Source: Butyrivibrio sp. MB2005 (lineage in GTDB: Bacteria; Bacillota; Clostridia; Lachnospirales; Lachnospiraceae). Taken from it: DNA of 64,000 nt. The position numbers and the translations under genes were made by a program. The stretch lies in assembly GCF_000424285.1 (NCBI RefSeq), contig NZ_AUJP01000008.1, forward strand, positions 62,001 through 126,000, given 5' to 3'. The notes beneath the pieces are model-generated. The model was given only the letters and a program-made list of their open reading frames with translations, did not search any database and was not told the origin of the DNA. Positions 1 through 8,802 of the stretch are shown here, piece after piece. How positions within the stretch are numbered: the first letter of the stretch is position 1; the number at the start of each line of letters is the position of its first letter.

Positions 1-88
1 TACAAAGCTTTTAATGGAAAAGCTCTCAAAGTGATATTTACGGATATATCAGGTTTTAACAAATTGGAGATTACTAACAGGAAGCGGT

Positions 89-110
89 GGCAGAGATGCT
101 GCCGTTTTTT
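89..110 (+). terminator. intrinsic terminator of the preceding transcription unit
   Basis: GGCAG (89-93) pairs with CTGCC (99-103) around a 5-nt loop, and a run of six T follows at 105-110. It closes whatever gene lies before the window. Bases 1-88 show no coding sequence I can support. Confidence 0.65.
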
Positions 111-130
111 ATGCCATAAGGTGGCTTTTA

Positions 131-159
131 TTGACAATGGCGGCGCAAAAAGGCATACT
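131..159 (+). promoter_or_regulatory. sigma-70-type promoter for map
   Basis: A perfect -35 TTGACA (131-136), a 17-bp spacer and CATACT (154-159, four of six -10 positions). It lies just after the upstream terminator and about 75 bp before the map start, so it probably drives map and possibly metG. Confidence 0.55.
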
Positions 160-233
160 AGAAATTGGCTAACTAGCTGTAGGTATGGATTTCTGACTAT
201 ACAAAGAAGTTTTTGGCTAAAGAAAGGCAGAAG

Positions 234-1109
234 ATGTACAAGAAAATTGAAAGAAATGCACCTTGCTGGTGCGGCAGCGGTAAGAAGTATAAGAGCTGCC
301 ACGAGGCCTTTGATGATAAGATCATAGGTTACGAGCGAATGGGACATATCGTCCCGAAGAGATCACTTATTAAAACAGAAAAAGATATCCTTGGAATCAA
401 AGAGAGCGCCAAGATTAATATGGCATGTCTTGACGAAGTTGCTGACAAGATCAAGGCAGGAATGTCAACTCAGGATATTGATGACATCGTAGCAGATGTT
501 ACAAAGAAAATGGGCGGAATAGCAGCACCTCTTAATTATGAGGGCTTCCCCAAAAGTGTCTGCACATCCATTAATGACATGGTTTGCCACGGCATACCTT
601 CCAAAGACGATATTCTTAAGGATGGCGACATTATTAATGTTGATTGTTCTACTATATTAAATGGCTACTATGCAGATTCTTCCCGAATGTTCTGCATCGG
701 TGATGTGGATCCTGAGTGGAAGAAGCTGGTTGATGTGACCAAGGAAGCTATGGAGATAGGTATTAAAGCTGTAAAGCCCTGGACCCCTTTGGGAGATATG
801 GGCGATGTAGTTCACCAGCATGCGCTTAAGCATGGCTATACAGTAGTTCGCGAAATCGGCGGACACGGATGCGGCAATGAATTCCACGAAGAGCCTTTTG
901 TAAGCTTCGTAAGTAAACCAGGTACCGAGATGCTCATGGTACCCGGCATGGTATTTACGATTGAGCCTATGATCAATATGGGTACTGACAGAATCTTTGT
1001 TGATGAAGAGAATGACTGGACAGTTTACACAGAAGACGGTGCTCCGTCAGCTCAGTGGGAAGTAGAGCTTGTGGTTACAGAAGACGGCTGCGAGCTGCTT
1101 TGCTGGTAA
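234..1109 (+). CDS. map: type I methionine aminopeptidase with N-terminal SEC-C zinc motif
   Basis: Removes the initiator methionine from nascent proteins in the cytosol. The protein (291 aa) opens with a SEC-C zinc-binding segment (APCWCGSGKKYKSC, then His, residues about 8-22). This is a known N-terminal extension of clostridial MetAPs, thought to help ribosome or metal binding. The pita-bread catalytic domain follows, with the metal ligands visible in order: Asp in NVDCST, Asp in YADSS, His in GGHGCG, Glu in TIEPM and Glu in WEVEL. I start at ATG 234, which has GAAAGG upstream; an in-frame TTG at 213 would add seven residues and has a poorer ribosome site. The next gene, metG, follows after a repeat element. 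Confidence 0.95.
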   Translation: MYKKIERNAPCWCGSGKKYKSCHEAFDDKIIGYERMGHIVPKRSLIKTEKDILGIKESAKINMACLDEVADKIKAGMSTQDIDDIVADVTKKMGGIAAPLNYEGFPKSVCTSINDMVCHGIPSKDDILKDGDIINVDCSTILNGYYADSSRMFCIGDVDPEWKKLVDVTKEAMEIGIKAVKPWTPLGDMGDVVHQHALKHGYTVVREIGGHGCGNEFHEEPFVSFVSKPGTEMLMVPGMVFTIEPMINMGTDRIFVDEENDWTVYTEDGAPSAQWEVELVVTEDGCELLCW

Positions 1110-1236
1110 CCCTCATCCGTCAGCTTCGCTGACACCTTCTCCCTGGAAGGGAGAAGGCAAAAAACAAAAATATATATCACCTCATTTGATGCCTTCCCCC
1201 TTTAGGGGGAAGGTGGCACGAAGTGCCGGATGAGGG
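1110..1236. repeat. symmetric four-hairpin palindromic element (MITE- or REP-like)
   Basis: It fills the map-metG gap. The ends are a perfect 10-bp inverted repeat (CCCTCATCCG at 1110-1119, CGGATGAGGG at 1227-1236). Inside are mirrored hairpins: a small stem GTCAGC/GCTGAC (1119-1133), CCTTCTCCC/GGGAGAAGG (1135-1157), then CCTTCCCCC/GGGGGAAGG and GGCAC/GTGCC. The two halves are nearly mirror images around an AT-rich centre. No ORF fits in it. Similar CCTCATCCG-type intergenic repeats occur in many Clostridia genomes as far as I recall; copy number here cannot be judged from one window. Confidence 0.75.
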
Positions 1237-1249
1237 AGAAGGAGATATA

Positions 1250-3304
1250 ATGCAGAACAAAGGTAAATATTATATAACAACGGCAATTGCCTATACATCA
1301 GGAAAACCTCATATCGGAAACAGCTATGAGATAGTCCTTGCAGATGCAATTGCCAGATACAAGAGAAAAGATGGTTATGATGTTCATTTCCAGACTGGTT
1401 CTGATGAGCATGGCCAGAAAATCGAGACAAGAGCTATTGAGGCAGGATTTGATAGCCCTAAGGCATTTGTAGACGATGTGGCAGGCGTTATCAAGGGCCT
1501 TTGGGATATGATGGATACTTCCTATGACCGTTTCATCCGTACAACTGACGAGGACCATGTACAGCAGGTTCAGAAGATTTTCAAGAAGTTCTATGATCAG
1601 GGCGATATCTACAAGGGTTCCTACAAGGGAATGTACTGTACAGAGTGTGAGGCATTCTATACAGAGTCTCAGCTTGTGGACGGAAAATGTCCTGAGTGCG
1701 GATCAGATGTACATCCCGCTGAAGAGGAAGCATATTTCTTCAAAATGAGTAAGTATGCACAGCAGCTTATTGATCACATCAACAGTCATCCTGAATTCAT
1801 TCAACCTGTTTCTCGTAAGAACGAGATGATGAACAATTTCCTTCTTCCCGGTCTTCAGGATCTTTGCGTATCAAGAACCTCATTTAAGTGGGGAATTCCT
1901 GTAACCTTTGATGAGAAGCATGTTGTTTATGTATGGCTTGATGCACTTTCAAACTATATAACAGGTATCGGTTTTGATGTAGATAACAGCAGTGAGTCCT
2001 ACAAAAAGTGGTGGCCTGCGGACCTTCACCTTATCGGTAAGGATATTATCAGATTCCATACAATCTATTGGCCTATTTTCCTTCTTGCTCTTGGCGAGCC
2101 TCTTCCGAAGCAGATTTTCGGACATCCCTGGCTCCTTCAGGGCGGCGAGAAGATGAGTAAGTCCAAGGGCAACGTTATCTATGCTGATGACCTTGTAAGT
2201 ATCTTTGATGTAGATCCTGTTAAGTATTTCGTGCTTCACGAGATGCCTTATGATAATGATGGTGTTATTTCCTGGGAACTCATGGTTGAAAGATACAACT
2301 CTGACCTTGCTAATACCCTCGGTAACCTTGTAAACCGTACAATTGCTATGTCCAACAAGTACTTTGGTGGCGTAGTAGCCGATAAGGGCGTTGAAGGCGG
2401 CGTAGATGCAGATCTCAAGGCTGTTTGCACAGGTGCTTATGAAAAGGTTGAGAAAAAGATGGATGAGCTTCGCGTAGCTGATGCTCTTACCGAGATTTTC
2501 ACAGTATTTAAGCGCTGCAACAAATATATTGATGAGACTGAGCCTTGGAACCTGGCAAAGGACGAGGCACAGTCAGACAGACTTGCAACAGTTCTTTACA
2601 ACCTTGTAGAAGGTATCACAATCGGTACAAGCCTTCTTGAACCCTTCATGCCCAGAACTGCTGAGAAGATCTTTAACATGCTCAATACAAAGAGCCGTGA
2701 TTTTGATACCCTCTCTGAGTTTGGTAAATATGTAAGCGGCACAAAGGTGACAGATGCACCTGAGCAGTGCTTTGCAAGAAAGGATCTCAACGAGGTTCTT
2801 GCAGAAGCAGCAAAGATCACAGAGAAGCAGAAGGCAGATTATATCGAGTCTCAGAAGAAAGCAAAAGAAAACCTCACAAAGGCTGGAATGCTCAGAGAAG
2901 CAAACGCTATCGTAATCTGCGGCGCTGACAGCGCAGCAGAGGAAGGCGCTTCCGAAGGTATCGATATTCCCGCAAAGGATGAGATCACTTTTGATGATTT
3001 CATGAAGCTTCAGTTCCAGGTTGGTGAGATCATCGCATGTGAAGCAGTTCCGAAGTCCAAAAAGCTTCTTTGCTCACAGGTTAAGATCGGAAGTCAGGTT
3101 AAGCAGATTGTATCAGGAATCCGCAAATACTATACTCCCGAGGAGATGGTTGGTAAGAAGGTAATGGTTCTTGTAAACCTCAAACCCGCTATGCTTGCAG
3201 GCGTTAAATCAGAGGGAATGCTTCTTTGCGCAGAGGATGCAGAAGGCAATCTTGCACTTATGACTCCCGAGAAGGCAATGCCTTCGGGTGCTGAGATAGC
3301 ATAA
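1250..3304 (+). CDS. metG: methionyl-tRNA synthetase
   Basis: Charges tRNA-Met with methionine in the cytosol. The 684-aa protein has the class I HIGH-type motif as PHIGN near residue 21, a zinc knuckle with two Cys pairs (CTEC and CPEC), and KMSKS in GEKMSKSKG. A C-terminal EMAP/Arc1-like tRNA-binding domain occupies about the last 110 residues (DDFMKLQFQVGEI onward), giving the long two-part form common in Firmicutes. ATG 1250 is preceded by GAGAAGGAGA; nine in-frame codons upstream lie inside the repeat element and are not needed. It is likely co-transcribed with map, with the repeat as a possible processing site. Confidence 0.97.
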   Translation: MQNKGKYYITTAIAYTSGKPHIGNSYEIVLADAIARYKRKDGYDVHFQTGSDEHGQKIETRAIEAGFDSPKAFVDDVAGVIKGLWDMMDTSYDRFIRTTDEDHVQQVQKIFKKFYDQGDIYKGSYKGMYCTECEAFYTESQLVDGKCPECGSDVHPAEEEAYFFKMSKYAQQLIDHINSHPEFIQPVSRKNEMMNNFLLPGLQDLCVSRTSFKWGIPVTFDEKHVVYVWLDALSNYITGIGFDVDNSSESYKKWWPADLHLIGKDIIRFHTIYWPIFLLALGEPLPKQIFGHPWLLQGGEKMSKSKGNVIYADDLVSIFDVDPVKYFVLHEMPYDNDGVISWELMVERYNSDLANTLGNLVNRTIAMSNKYFGGVVADKGVEGGVDADLKAVCTGAYEKVEKKMDELRVADALTEIFTVFKRCNKYIDETEPWNLAKDEAQSDRLATVLYNLVEGITIGTSLLEPFMPRTAEKIFNMLNTKSRDFDTLSEFGKYVSGTKVTDAPEQCFARKDLNEVLAEAAKITEKQKADYIESQKKAKENLTKAGMLREANAIVICGADSAAEEGASEGIDIPAKDEITFDDFMKLQFQVGEIIACEAVPKSKKLLCSQVKIGSQVKQIVSGIRKYYTPEEMVGKKVMVLVNLKPAMLAGVKSEGMLLCAEDAEGNLALMTPEKAMPSGAEIA

Positions 3305-3438
3305 ATAATTATTTTGTGACATAATTTACGAATTTTTAAGAATGCACATTACGAAATTGTGGTAAAATAGTATTTAGAAAAACTGTCAAAAAAGTGGATG
3401 GTATTGAAAATTTTGGCATTACTATTAAGGGGGTTATT

Positions 3439-4374
3439 ATGGCACGAAAAGAGGAGCTTACCTACAAATCAAGAGACCGTGAAACCACGATTCATGCAAT
3501 AAGATGGATTCCTGAGGAGAAGCCAATTGCAATATTGCAGATAATTCATGGTATGCAGGAGTTTATAGACCGCTACGATGAATTTGCAAGATATATGGCG
3601 GATAATGGCATTCTGGTAATCGGTAATGATCATCTTGGACATGGCGGATCTGTTTCAGAGAGAGTTCCTTACGGATATTTTTGTAAGAATGATCCTGCCA
3701 CAGTGCTTCTTAGAGATGCACACAGACTTAAGAAGATGACTCAGGAAGAGTATCCCGGCATCCCGGTAATCCTTATGGGACATAGCTTTGGATCTTTTAT
3801 TGCCAGAGAGTATCTTACAAGATACGGCACAGGTATTCAGGGCGCCATCATTCAGGGAACAGGCTATATGTCTATAGGTACCATCAAAGCCGGCAAGGGA
3901 ATGGCTGCTTTCATTGGCGCTATGCTTGGTGAAAAGCACAGATCAGGATTCCTTAACAACACAGCATTTAAGGGATACCTCAGCCGTATATCCAGTCCCA
4001 AGACCAAGTTTGACTGGCTCTCACACAATGAAGAGAGTATCAATAAATACATAAATGATCCCAGAGATAATTTTGTATTCACAGTTAATGGCTTTGAGAC
4101 ACTGTTTGAGCTTCTTTCAAGAGTTCAGGATACAGGTAAGATGGAAGATATTCCCAAGAAGCTTCCTATCCTTCTCACAGCAGGAAAAGAAGATCCCGTT
4201 GGTGAGTATGGTTCCGGTGTTGAGCAGCTTTACAAGGTATGGACAGAGCAGATAGGCCTTACCAATGTCGAACTTAAACTCTACGACGGAATGAGACATG
4301 AGCTTCAGCAGGAAATCGGCAGAGAGACAGTATTTGCTGATCAGCTTGCATGGATCAAGAAGACCATCGGATAA
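3439..4374 (+). CDS. alpha/beta hydrolase, lysophospholipase/monoacylglycerol lipase type
   Basis: A cytosolic serine hydrolase of the Hydrolase_4 (lysophospholipase-like) family, 311 aa. Visible features are the HGMQE oxyanion region near residue 37, the nucleophile elbow GHSFGS with Ser about 116, an acid residue in KEDPVG, and the catalytic His in GMRHELQ near the C-terminus. There is no signal peptide or membrane segment. ATG 3439 follows AAGGGGG at good spacing; an upstream in-frame ATG at 3394 lacks such a site. The substrate is probably a short acyl ester or glycerolipid, but sequence alone does not fix it. The gene ends at a strong terminator and appears monocistronic. Confidence 0.85.
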   Translation: MARKEELTYKSRDRETTIHAIRWIPEEKPIAILQIIHGMQEFIDRYDEFARYMADNGILVIGNDHLGHGGSVSERVPYGYFCKNDPATVLLRDAHRLKKMTQEEYPGIPVILMGHSFGSFIAREYLTRYGTGIQGAIIQGTGYMSIGTIKAGKGMAAFIGAMLGEKHRSGFLNNTAFKGYLSRISSPKTKFDWLSHNEESINKYINDPRDNFVFTVNGFETLFELLSRVQDTGKMEDIPKKLPILLTAGKEDPVGEYGSGVEQLYKVWTEQIGLTNVELKLYDGMRHELQQEIGRETVFADQLAWIKKTIG

Positions 4375-4393
4375 AAATATTTAATGATTTATA

Positions 4394-4433
4394 TGCCTGA
4401 GCATGATATTATGTATTGTGCTCAGGCATTTTT
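4394..4433 (+). terminator. intrinsic terminator after hydrolase gene
   Basis: TGCCTGAGCA (4394-4403) pairs with TGCTCAGGCA (4419-4428), followed by five T. Confidence 0.85.
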
Positions 4434-4463
4434 AGTAGTTTCTTGATATAGGAGTTATTTATA

Positions 4464-5177
4464 ATGGGAAAATTATTTGACTTAGACAGTCCTTTTATGA
4501 GGGCACTTAACAAAATCGCAGATCTTATGCTGCTCAATCTTGTCGTATTATTCTTTTTAGTTGTTCCTTTTACAGGCGGCGCTGCTCTTACAGGAATGCA
4601 CTATGTGCTCCTTAAAATGGTAAGAGATGAAGAGAGCTACATTATAAAGGGCTTCTGGAAATCCTTTAAGCTTAACTTTAAGCAGGCCACTGTTTTGTGG
4701 ATCATCGTTTTAGTTGTAGGCGCTATTATCGGTGTGGACTTTGCATGGATATATTACAACGCTGATAAGGTTCCGGCTGCTTATACCTATATAATGTTTG
4801 GTGTCAGCATCCTGCTTTACATGGTTTCACTTTACATATTCCCACTGCAGTCAAGATTCGATAATCCAATCAAGCGCACTCTGAAGAATTCAGTGATGTT
4901 TGCCATACTTGGTCTTCCGAGAACAGTTGGAATGACACTTGTTTCACTTATTCCTATTGTGCTGCTTTACTTTTTTGATATGCAGATCCTTCCTATTCTC
5001 ATCCTTTTTGGAGTAACAGGACCTTCATTTCTTATGGCGCTTATGTACAACGGACTTTTCAAGAGATTTGAGCCCAAGGTAGAAGAGGAAGAGACCAAAG
5101 AGCCCGTGAATGACGAAGATGACGAAGAACTTCAGGCAGCAATCAAGCGCATGCAGGAAGCAAGAGACAGGAAATAA
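4464..5177 (+). CDS. DUF624/YesL-family integral membrane protein
   Basis: A 237-aa membrane protein with about five hydrophobic segments. Its N-terminal region (LFDLDSPFMRALNKIADLM, then a long membrane helix with VVPFTGGAALTGMHYVLLKM) is typical of the DUF624 (YesL) family. Members are usually encoded beside carbohydrate ABC transporters and their regulators; the biochemical role is unknown. The C-terminus is a charged cytosolic tail rich in Glu and Asp, longer than the usual family end. It lies directly upstream of an MsmK-type sugar ATPase gene but is separated from it by a promoter and hairpin leader, so co-transcription is not certain. Confidence 0.8.
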   Translation: MGKLFDLDSPFMRALNKIADLMLLNLVVLFFLVVPFTGGAALTGMHYVLLKMVRDEESYIIKGFWKSFKLNFKQATVLWIIVLVVGAIIGVDFAWIYYNADKVPAAYTYIMFGVSILLYMVSLYIFPLQSRFDNPIKRTLKNSVMFAILGLPRTVGMTLVSLIPIVLLYFFDMQILPILILFGVTGPSFLMALMYNGLFKRFEPKVEEEETKEPVNDEDDEELQAAIKRMQEARDRK

Positions 5178-5315
5178 AAGCCAATAATTCAAGCAGGATT
5201 TAAGGTGATTTGTCACATTGTACATAAGATTTTAATATCTTTGTGCAAAAATTCCTAACCAATTTATAAAAAAATTATTAAATGGCAATTCTTACAACGA
5301 ATGGTCAAATCTTTG

Positions 5316-5389
5316 TATAATTGTTGCATAGCCAAAGCATAGTGCTTTGGCTATACTTTTATTTGTCAGGAGCGGAAAGCTCTTTTTTT
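5316..5389 (+). promoter_or_regulatory. -10 box and two-hairpin leader of the MsmK-type ATPase gene
   Basis: A consensus TATAAT lies at 5316-5321, with only a weak -35 (TTACAA at 5292-5297). An 11-bp perfect stem TAGCCAAAGCA/TGCTTTGGCTA (5329-5353) follows, then GAGC/GCTC (5370-5382) with seven T. The second hairpin has the form of a small intrinsic terminator sited before the ribosome binding site AGGAGGG. This suggests leader attenuation or transcript processing, but no ligand-binding fold was recognised. Confidence 0.5.
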
Positions 5390-5412
5390 GAGAAATAGGA
5401 GGGAAACTAAAA

Positions 5413-6522
5413 ATGGCAAGTTTAACACTTGAAAATGTATGCAAAGTTTATCCTAACGGTTTCGAAGCTGTTAAGAATTTCAATCTTGATATCCAGGATA
5501 AGGAGTTCATCATCTTCGTAGGACCTTCAGGATGTGGTAAGTCAACAACACTTCGTATGATCGCAGGTCTTGAGGACATCTCTTCCGGTACACTTAAAAT
5601 TGGTGACCGTGTAGTTAACGATGTAGAGCCTAAGGACAGAGATATCGCAATGGTATTCCAGAACTACGCTCTTTATCCTCACATGACAGTTTATGATAAC
5701 ATGGCATTTGGTCTTAAGCTTCGTAAAGTTCCGAAGCAGGAGATCGATAAGATGGTTAAGGATGCAGCTAAGATCCTCGACCTTACAAACCTTCTTGATC
5801 GTAAGCCTAAGGCTCTTTCAGGTGGACAGAGACAGCGTGTTGCTATGGGACGTGCTATCGTTCGTAATCCTAAGGTATTCCTTATGGATGAGCCTCTTTC
5901 CAACCTCGATGCTAAGCTCCGTGTTCAGATGAGAACAGAGATCGCTAAGCTTCACCAGAGACTTGGTACCACAATCATCTACGTTACACACGATCAGACC
6001 GAGGCTATGACACTTGGTACAAGAATCGTTGTTATGAAGGACGGTGTTGTTCAGCAGGTAGATACACCTCAGAACCTCTATGATAAGCCTTGCAACCTCT
6101 TCGTTGCTGGATTCATGGGATCACCTCAGATGAACTTCCTTGATGCAGAAGTAGAAGTATCAGGCGACAAGGCTTGCCTCAAGATCGCTGGCCAGTCAAT
6201 CGAGCTTCCTCCGGCAAAGGCTAAGAAGGTTATCGATGGTGGTTACGCTGGAAAGACTGTAACATTCGGTATCCGTCCTGAGGATGTTGATGATTCTGAG
6301 ATGGTTGTTAGCACATCTAAGGCTGTATTCGAGTCAACAATCAACGTATACGAGCTTCTTGGTGCAGAAGTTTATCTGTACTTTGATCTTGCAGGCTTCC
6401 CTGTAACAGCTAGAGTTGATTCTCGTACAACAGCTAGACCTGGCGATAAGGTTAAGTTTGCTTTCGACGTTGAGAAGATTCACGTATTCGACAAAGAGAC
6501 AGAGAAGGTTATTACCAACTAA
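5413..6522 (+). CDS. carbohydrate ABC transporter ATPase, MsmK/UgpC type
   Basis: The nucleotide-binding subunit that energises CUT1 sugar importers at the inner face of the membrane (369 aa). Walker A is GPSGCGKST (about residues 37-45), the signature is LSGGQRQRV, Walker B is VFLMDEPLSNLDA, the switch His is in THDQTEAM, and a C-terminal regulatory TOBE/OB region runs from about residue 240. No permease or binding protein gene is adjacent. In many Firmicutes one such orphan MsmK serves several sugar transporters, and that is the likely role here. The gene uses a narrow set of codons, consistent with high expression. It is bracketed by its own leader and terminator. Confidence 0.93.
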   Translation: MASLTLENVCKVYPNGFEAVKNFNLDIQDKEFIIFVGPSGCGKSTTLRMIAGLEDISSGTLKIGDRVVNDVEPKDRDIAMVFQNYALYPHMTVYDNMAFGLKLRKVPKQEIDKMVKDAAKILDLTNLLDRKPKALSGGQRQRVAMGRAIVRNPKVFLMDEPLSNLDAKLRVQMRTEIAKLHQRLGTTIIYVTHDQTEAMTLGTRIVVMKDGVVQQVDTPQNLYDKPCNLFVAGFMGSPQMNFLDAEVEVSGDKACLKIAGQSIELPPAKAKKVIDGGYAGKTVTFGIRPEDVDDSEMVVSTSKAVFESTINVYELLGAEVYLYFDLAGFPVTARVDSRTTARPGDKVKFAFDVEKIHVFDKETEKVITN

Positions 6523-6549
6523 TCGATACGCATGATATGCAAGAATAAT

Positions 6550-6590
6550 AAGCTGTGCTTTACGTAAATTCGTAAGGCACAGCTTTTTTT
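6550..6590 (+). terminator. intrinsic terminator after the MsmK-type gene
   Basis: AAGCTGTGC at 6550-6558 pairs with GCACAGCTT ending near 6584, with an inner TTACG/CGTAA stem and a run of T. It isolates the ATPase gene from the downstream regulator. Confidence 0.88.
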
Positions 6591-6655
6591 CTATATACAA
6601 CGTGCTAAAATTATTTTAGAATTAATTATATAAAATTCACGGAGGCAGAGATATC

Positions 6656-7747
6656 ATGATTTCAGCTCAGATTGTACAGACCAGTATTGACGAATTATCA
6701 GCAATAACCAGAGTTCAGCTAAGCGTCCTGGACTTAAAGGGTAAAATTGTTGCTGCTACAGCTGAGGCGCCTTCATTTGACAGCGCTTTTATCTCGGATT
6801 TTGCAAGTTCTGCCGTTGATTCCCAGGTTATAGGCGGAGTTCATCTCCTTAAGATTTTTGATGAGGGCGAGCTTCTATATATCCTTATCGCGTCAGGTCA
6901 GGGCGAAGATGCTTACATGGTAGGAAAAATCTGCGTAAGCCAGCTTCAGAACCTTATAATCGCCTATAAGGAAAAATACGACAGAAACAACTTTTTCCAG
7001 AATCTTCTTCTGGACAATCTCCTTCTTATCGATATCTACAACCGTGCAAAGAAGCTCAGAATCGATGTAAATGTGCCAAGAGTGATCATTCTGGTTGAGA
7101 CAAGAGCAGAGAGAGACAGCGGCGCAGCAGAGCTTTTGTCCAGCATGTTCACATCTCAGGCAGGAGATTATGTAACAGCCGTTGATGAAAACAGCGTTAT
7201 CCTTGTAAAATCTGTAAAAGCAGGTGAGAGCTACGAGGATATTGATGATATAGCGAATACTATTGTAGACATGATGAATACCGAGGCCATGCTTGATGTT
7301 CGCGTATCCTACGGCACAATAGTTGGGGAGATCAAGGACCTCAGTAAATCCTATAAAGAAGCTAAGATGGCTCTTGATGTAGGAAAAATCTTCTACGCTG
7401 AGAGACATGTGACAGCTTATAACACCCTTGGAATAGGCAGACTTATTTATCAGCTTCCTATTAACCTCTGCAGGATTTTCATCGACGAGATATTCGGTGA
7501 CAGGGAGATTCCTGAGAATCTTGACGAAGAGACATTGAACACCGTCAACAAGTTCTTTGAGAACAACCTTAACGTATCAGAGACTTCAAGACAGCTCTTT
7601 GTACACAGAAATACTCTTGTTTACAGAATTGAGAAGCTGCAGAAGGCAACAGGCCTCGATGTAAGAACCTTTGATGAAGCTCTTACCTTTAAGATCGCAA
7701 TGATGGTTCTAAACTACATGAGATATGTAGATAAAAGTGATTTCTAA
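6656..7747 (+). CDS. CdaR/PucR-family transcriptional regulator
   Basis: A 363-aa regulator whose last 60 residues form the PucR-type helix-turn-helix (NNLNVSETSRQLFVHRNTL followed by YRIEKL). The middle (about 130-270) resembles the GGDEF-like CdaR sensory region, and the N-terminus (1-120) looks like a small-molecule-binding domain. Family members control sugar-diacid, purine or other catabolic genes. It lies immediately downstream of the MsmK-type ATPase gene and may regulate it, but a terminator separates the two and no target is proven. A GGAGG ribosome site precedes ATG 6656. Confidence 0.85.
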   Translation: MISAQIVQTSIDELSAITRVQLSVLDLKGKIVAATAEAPSFDSAFISDFASSAVDSQVIGGVHLLKIFDEGELLYILIASGQGEDAYMVGKICVSQLQNLIIAYKEKYDRNNFFQNLLLDNLLLIDIYNRAKKLRIDVNVPRVIILVETRAERDSGAAELLSSMFTSQAGDYVTAVDENSVILVKSVKAGESYEDIDDIANTIVDMMNTEAMLDVRVSYGTIVGEIKDLSKSYKEAKMALDVGKIFYAERHVTAYNTLGIGRLIYQLPINLCRIFIDEIFGDREIPENLDEETLNTVNKFFENNLNVSETSRQLFVHRNTLVYRIEKLQKATGLDVRTFDEALTFKIAMMVLNYMRYVDKSDF

Positions 7748-7774
7748 GATTAGCATATGACTTTATAAAAAATT

Positions 7775-7808
7775 CGCCAGGTAGCAACCTTTAGCTATCT
7801 GGCGTTTT
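7775..7808. terminator. bidirectional terminator between convergent genes
   Basis: CGCCAGGTAGC (7775-7785) pairs with GCTATCTGGCG (7794-7804) with one G-T wobble. It is flanked by A-rich and T-rich tracts, so it can end both the regulator gene and the minus-strand radical SAM gene, whose stop codon abuts it. Confidence 0.8.
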
Positions 7809-8769
7809 AAATTCCTTCAAAATCAAAGGCAGGTATAAAACTCTCTGAATCCGTGCCGCTTCCCTGGAAAAATCCATTTTCTATTCCAAGATCTATGCAG
7901 TAATCAATAAGCTTATCATAATCTTCCTCATTTACGCCGGAAAGAAGCTCCGGGAATTCAGACAGATCGCCGTGGGGCGTAAACTGATTCATGATACTTA
8001 GATATATCCTGTCCGAGAACGTGGATAAAAGCTCTCTTACCACATTCATGGAATCCTGAAGCTGTCCGGGAAGCATCAGATGACGTACAATGACTCCGGA
8101 TTTCATAAGAGGACCACAGTAATCATCTTCGCTGTTTTCCATAAGATCATTATAGGCAAAAGCTCCCAAACCTTCGTTAAATAATGGTTCTCCAACCTGC
8201 CTGAGCATCTCGGATATTGCAGCCATGGAGACCTTAAAATACGAAGGAGCATGACTGTATCTTATAGCCAGTTCGTCGGAGTAATACTTGCAATCCGGCA
8301 GATAGATATCAATTAGGCCCTCGAGAGCCTTTATGGTCTCTACATTTTCATAGGCGCTTGTGTTATAGACAATAGGAATGGACAGCCCTTGCGATTTTGC
8401 TTTTTCCAGCGCGGGTATTATAAGAGGCACAAAATGCGTGGGTGTCACGAGATTTATATTGGAAGCCTTTTTATCCTGAAGCTCTAAGAAAATCTCAGCT
8501 AAGCGGTCTGTGGAAATCTCCTTTGAAACGCCGCCTGATGCAATCTCGCTGTTTTGACAAAAGACACATCGCATGTTGCAACCTGAGAAAAATACTGTAC
8601 CTGACCCGTTCGTGCCTGAAATGCAGGGCTCTTCCCACATATGAAGGTAGGCCCTTGCTGCAGTAAGGACGCCGCCCTGGCCGCAGTAGCCCTTTATGCC
8701 GGCAGTTCTGTTTACACCGCATTTTCTTGGACATAGTATGCAGTTTTCAAGTGAGAGAATATCTGACAT
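7807..8769 (-). CDS. radical SAM protein, PflX/COG1313 type (PFL-activase-like)
   Basis: A 320-aa Fe-S enzyme of the pyruvate-formate-lyase-activating-enzyme-like group COG1313. The radical SAM cluster motif is CNMRCVFC (about residues 64-71). An extra N-terminal Cys set (CILCPRKCGVNR and GYCGQ) could hold another metal centre. It probably makes a glycyl or other substrate radical, but the substrate for this subgroup is unknown and no glycyl radical enzyme is encoded nearby. It lies 33 bp downstream of tadA on the same strand, so the two likely share a transcript. Confidence 0.82.
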   Translation of the reverse strand: MSDILSLENCILCPRKCGVNRTAGIKGYCGQGGVLTAARAYLHMWEEPCISGTNGSGTVFFSGCNMRCVFCQNSEIASGGVSKEISTDRLAEIFLELQDKKASNINLVTPTHFVPLIIPALEKAKSQGLSIPIVYNTSAYENVETIKALEGLIDIYLPDCKYYSDELAIRYSHAPSYFKVSMAAISEMLRQVGEPLFNEGLGAFAYNDLMENSEDDYCGPLMKSGVIVRHLMLPGQLQDSMNVVRELLSTFSDRIYLSIMNQFTPHGDLSEFPELLSGVNEEDYDKLIDYCIDLGIENGFFQGSGTDSESFIPAFDFEGI

Positions 8770-8802
8770 TAAGAGATGTACCTCAGAAATTTGTGAAAAT
8801 GA

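Noticed and set aside
1182-1430. Minus-strand frames across the map-metG repeat
   Set aside because: They are generated by the inverted repeats and by antisense of metG; no start signals or family resemblance.
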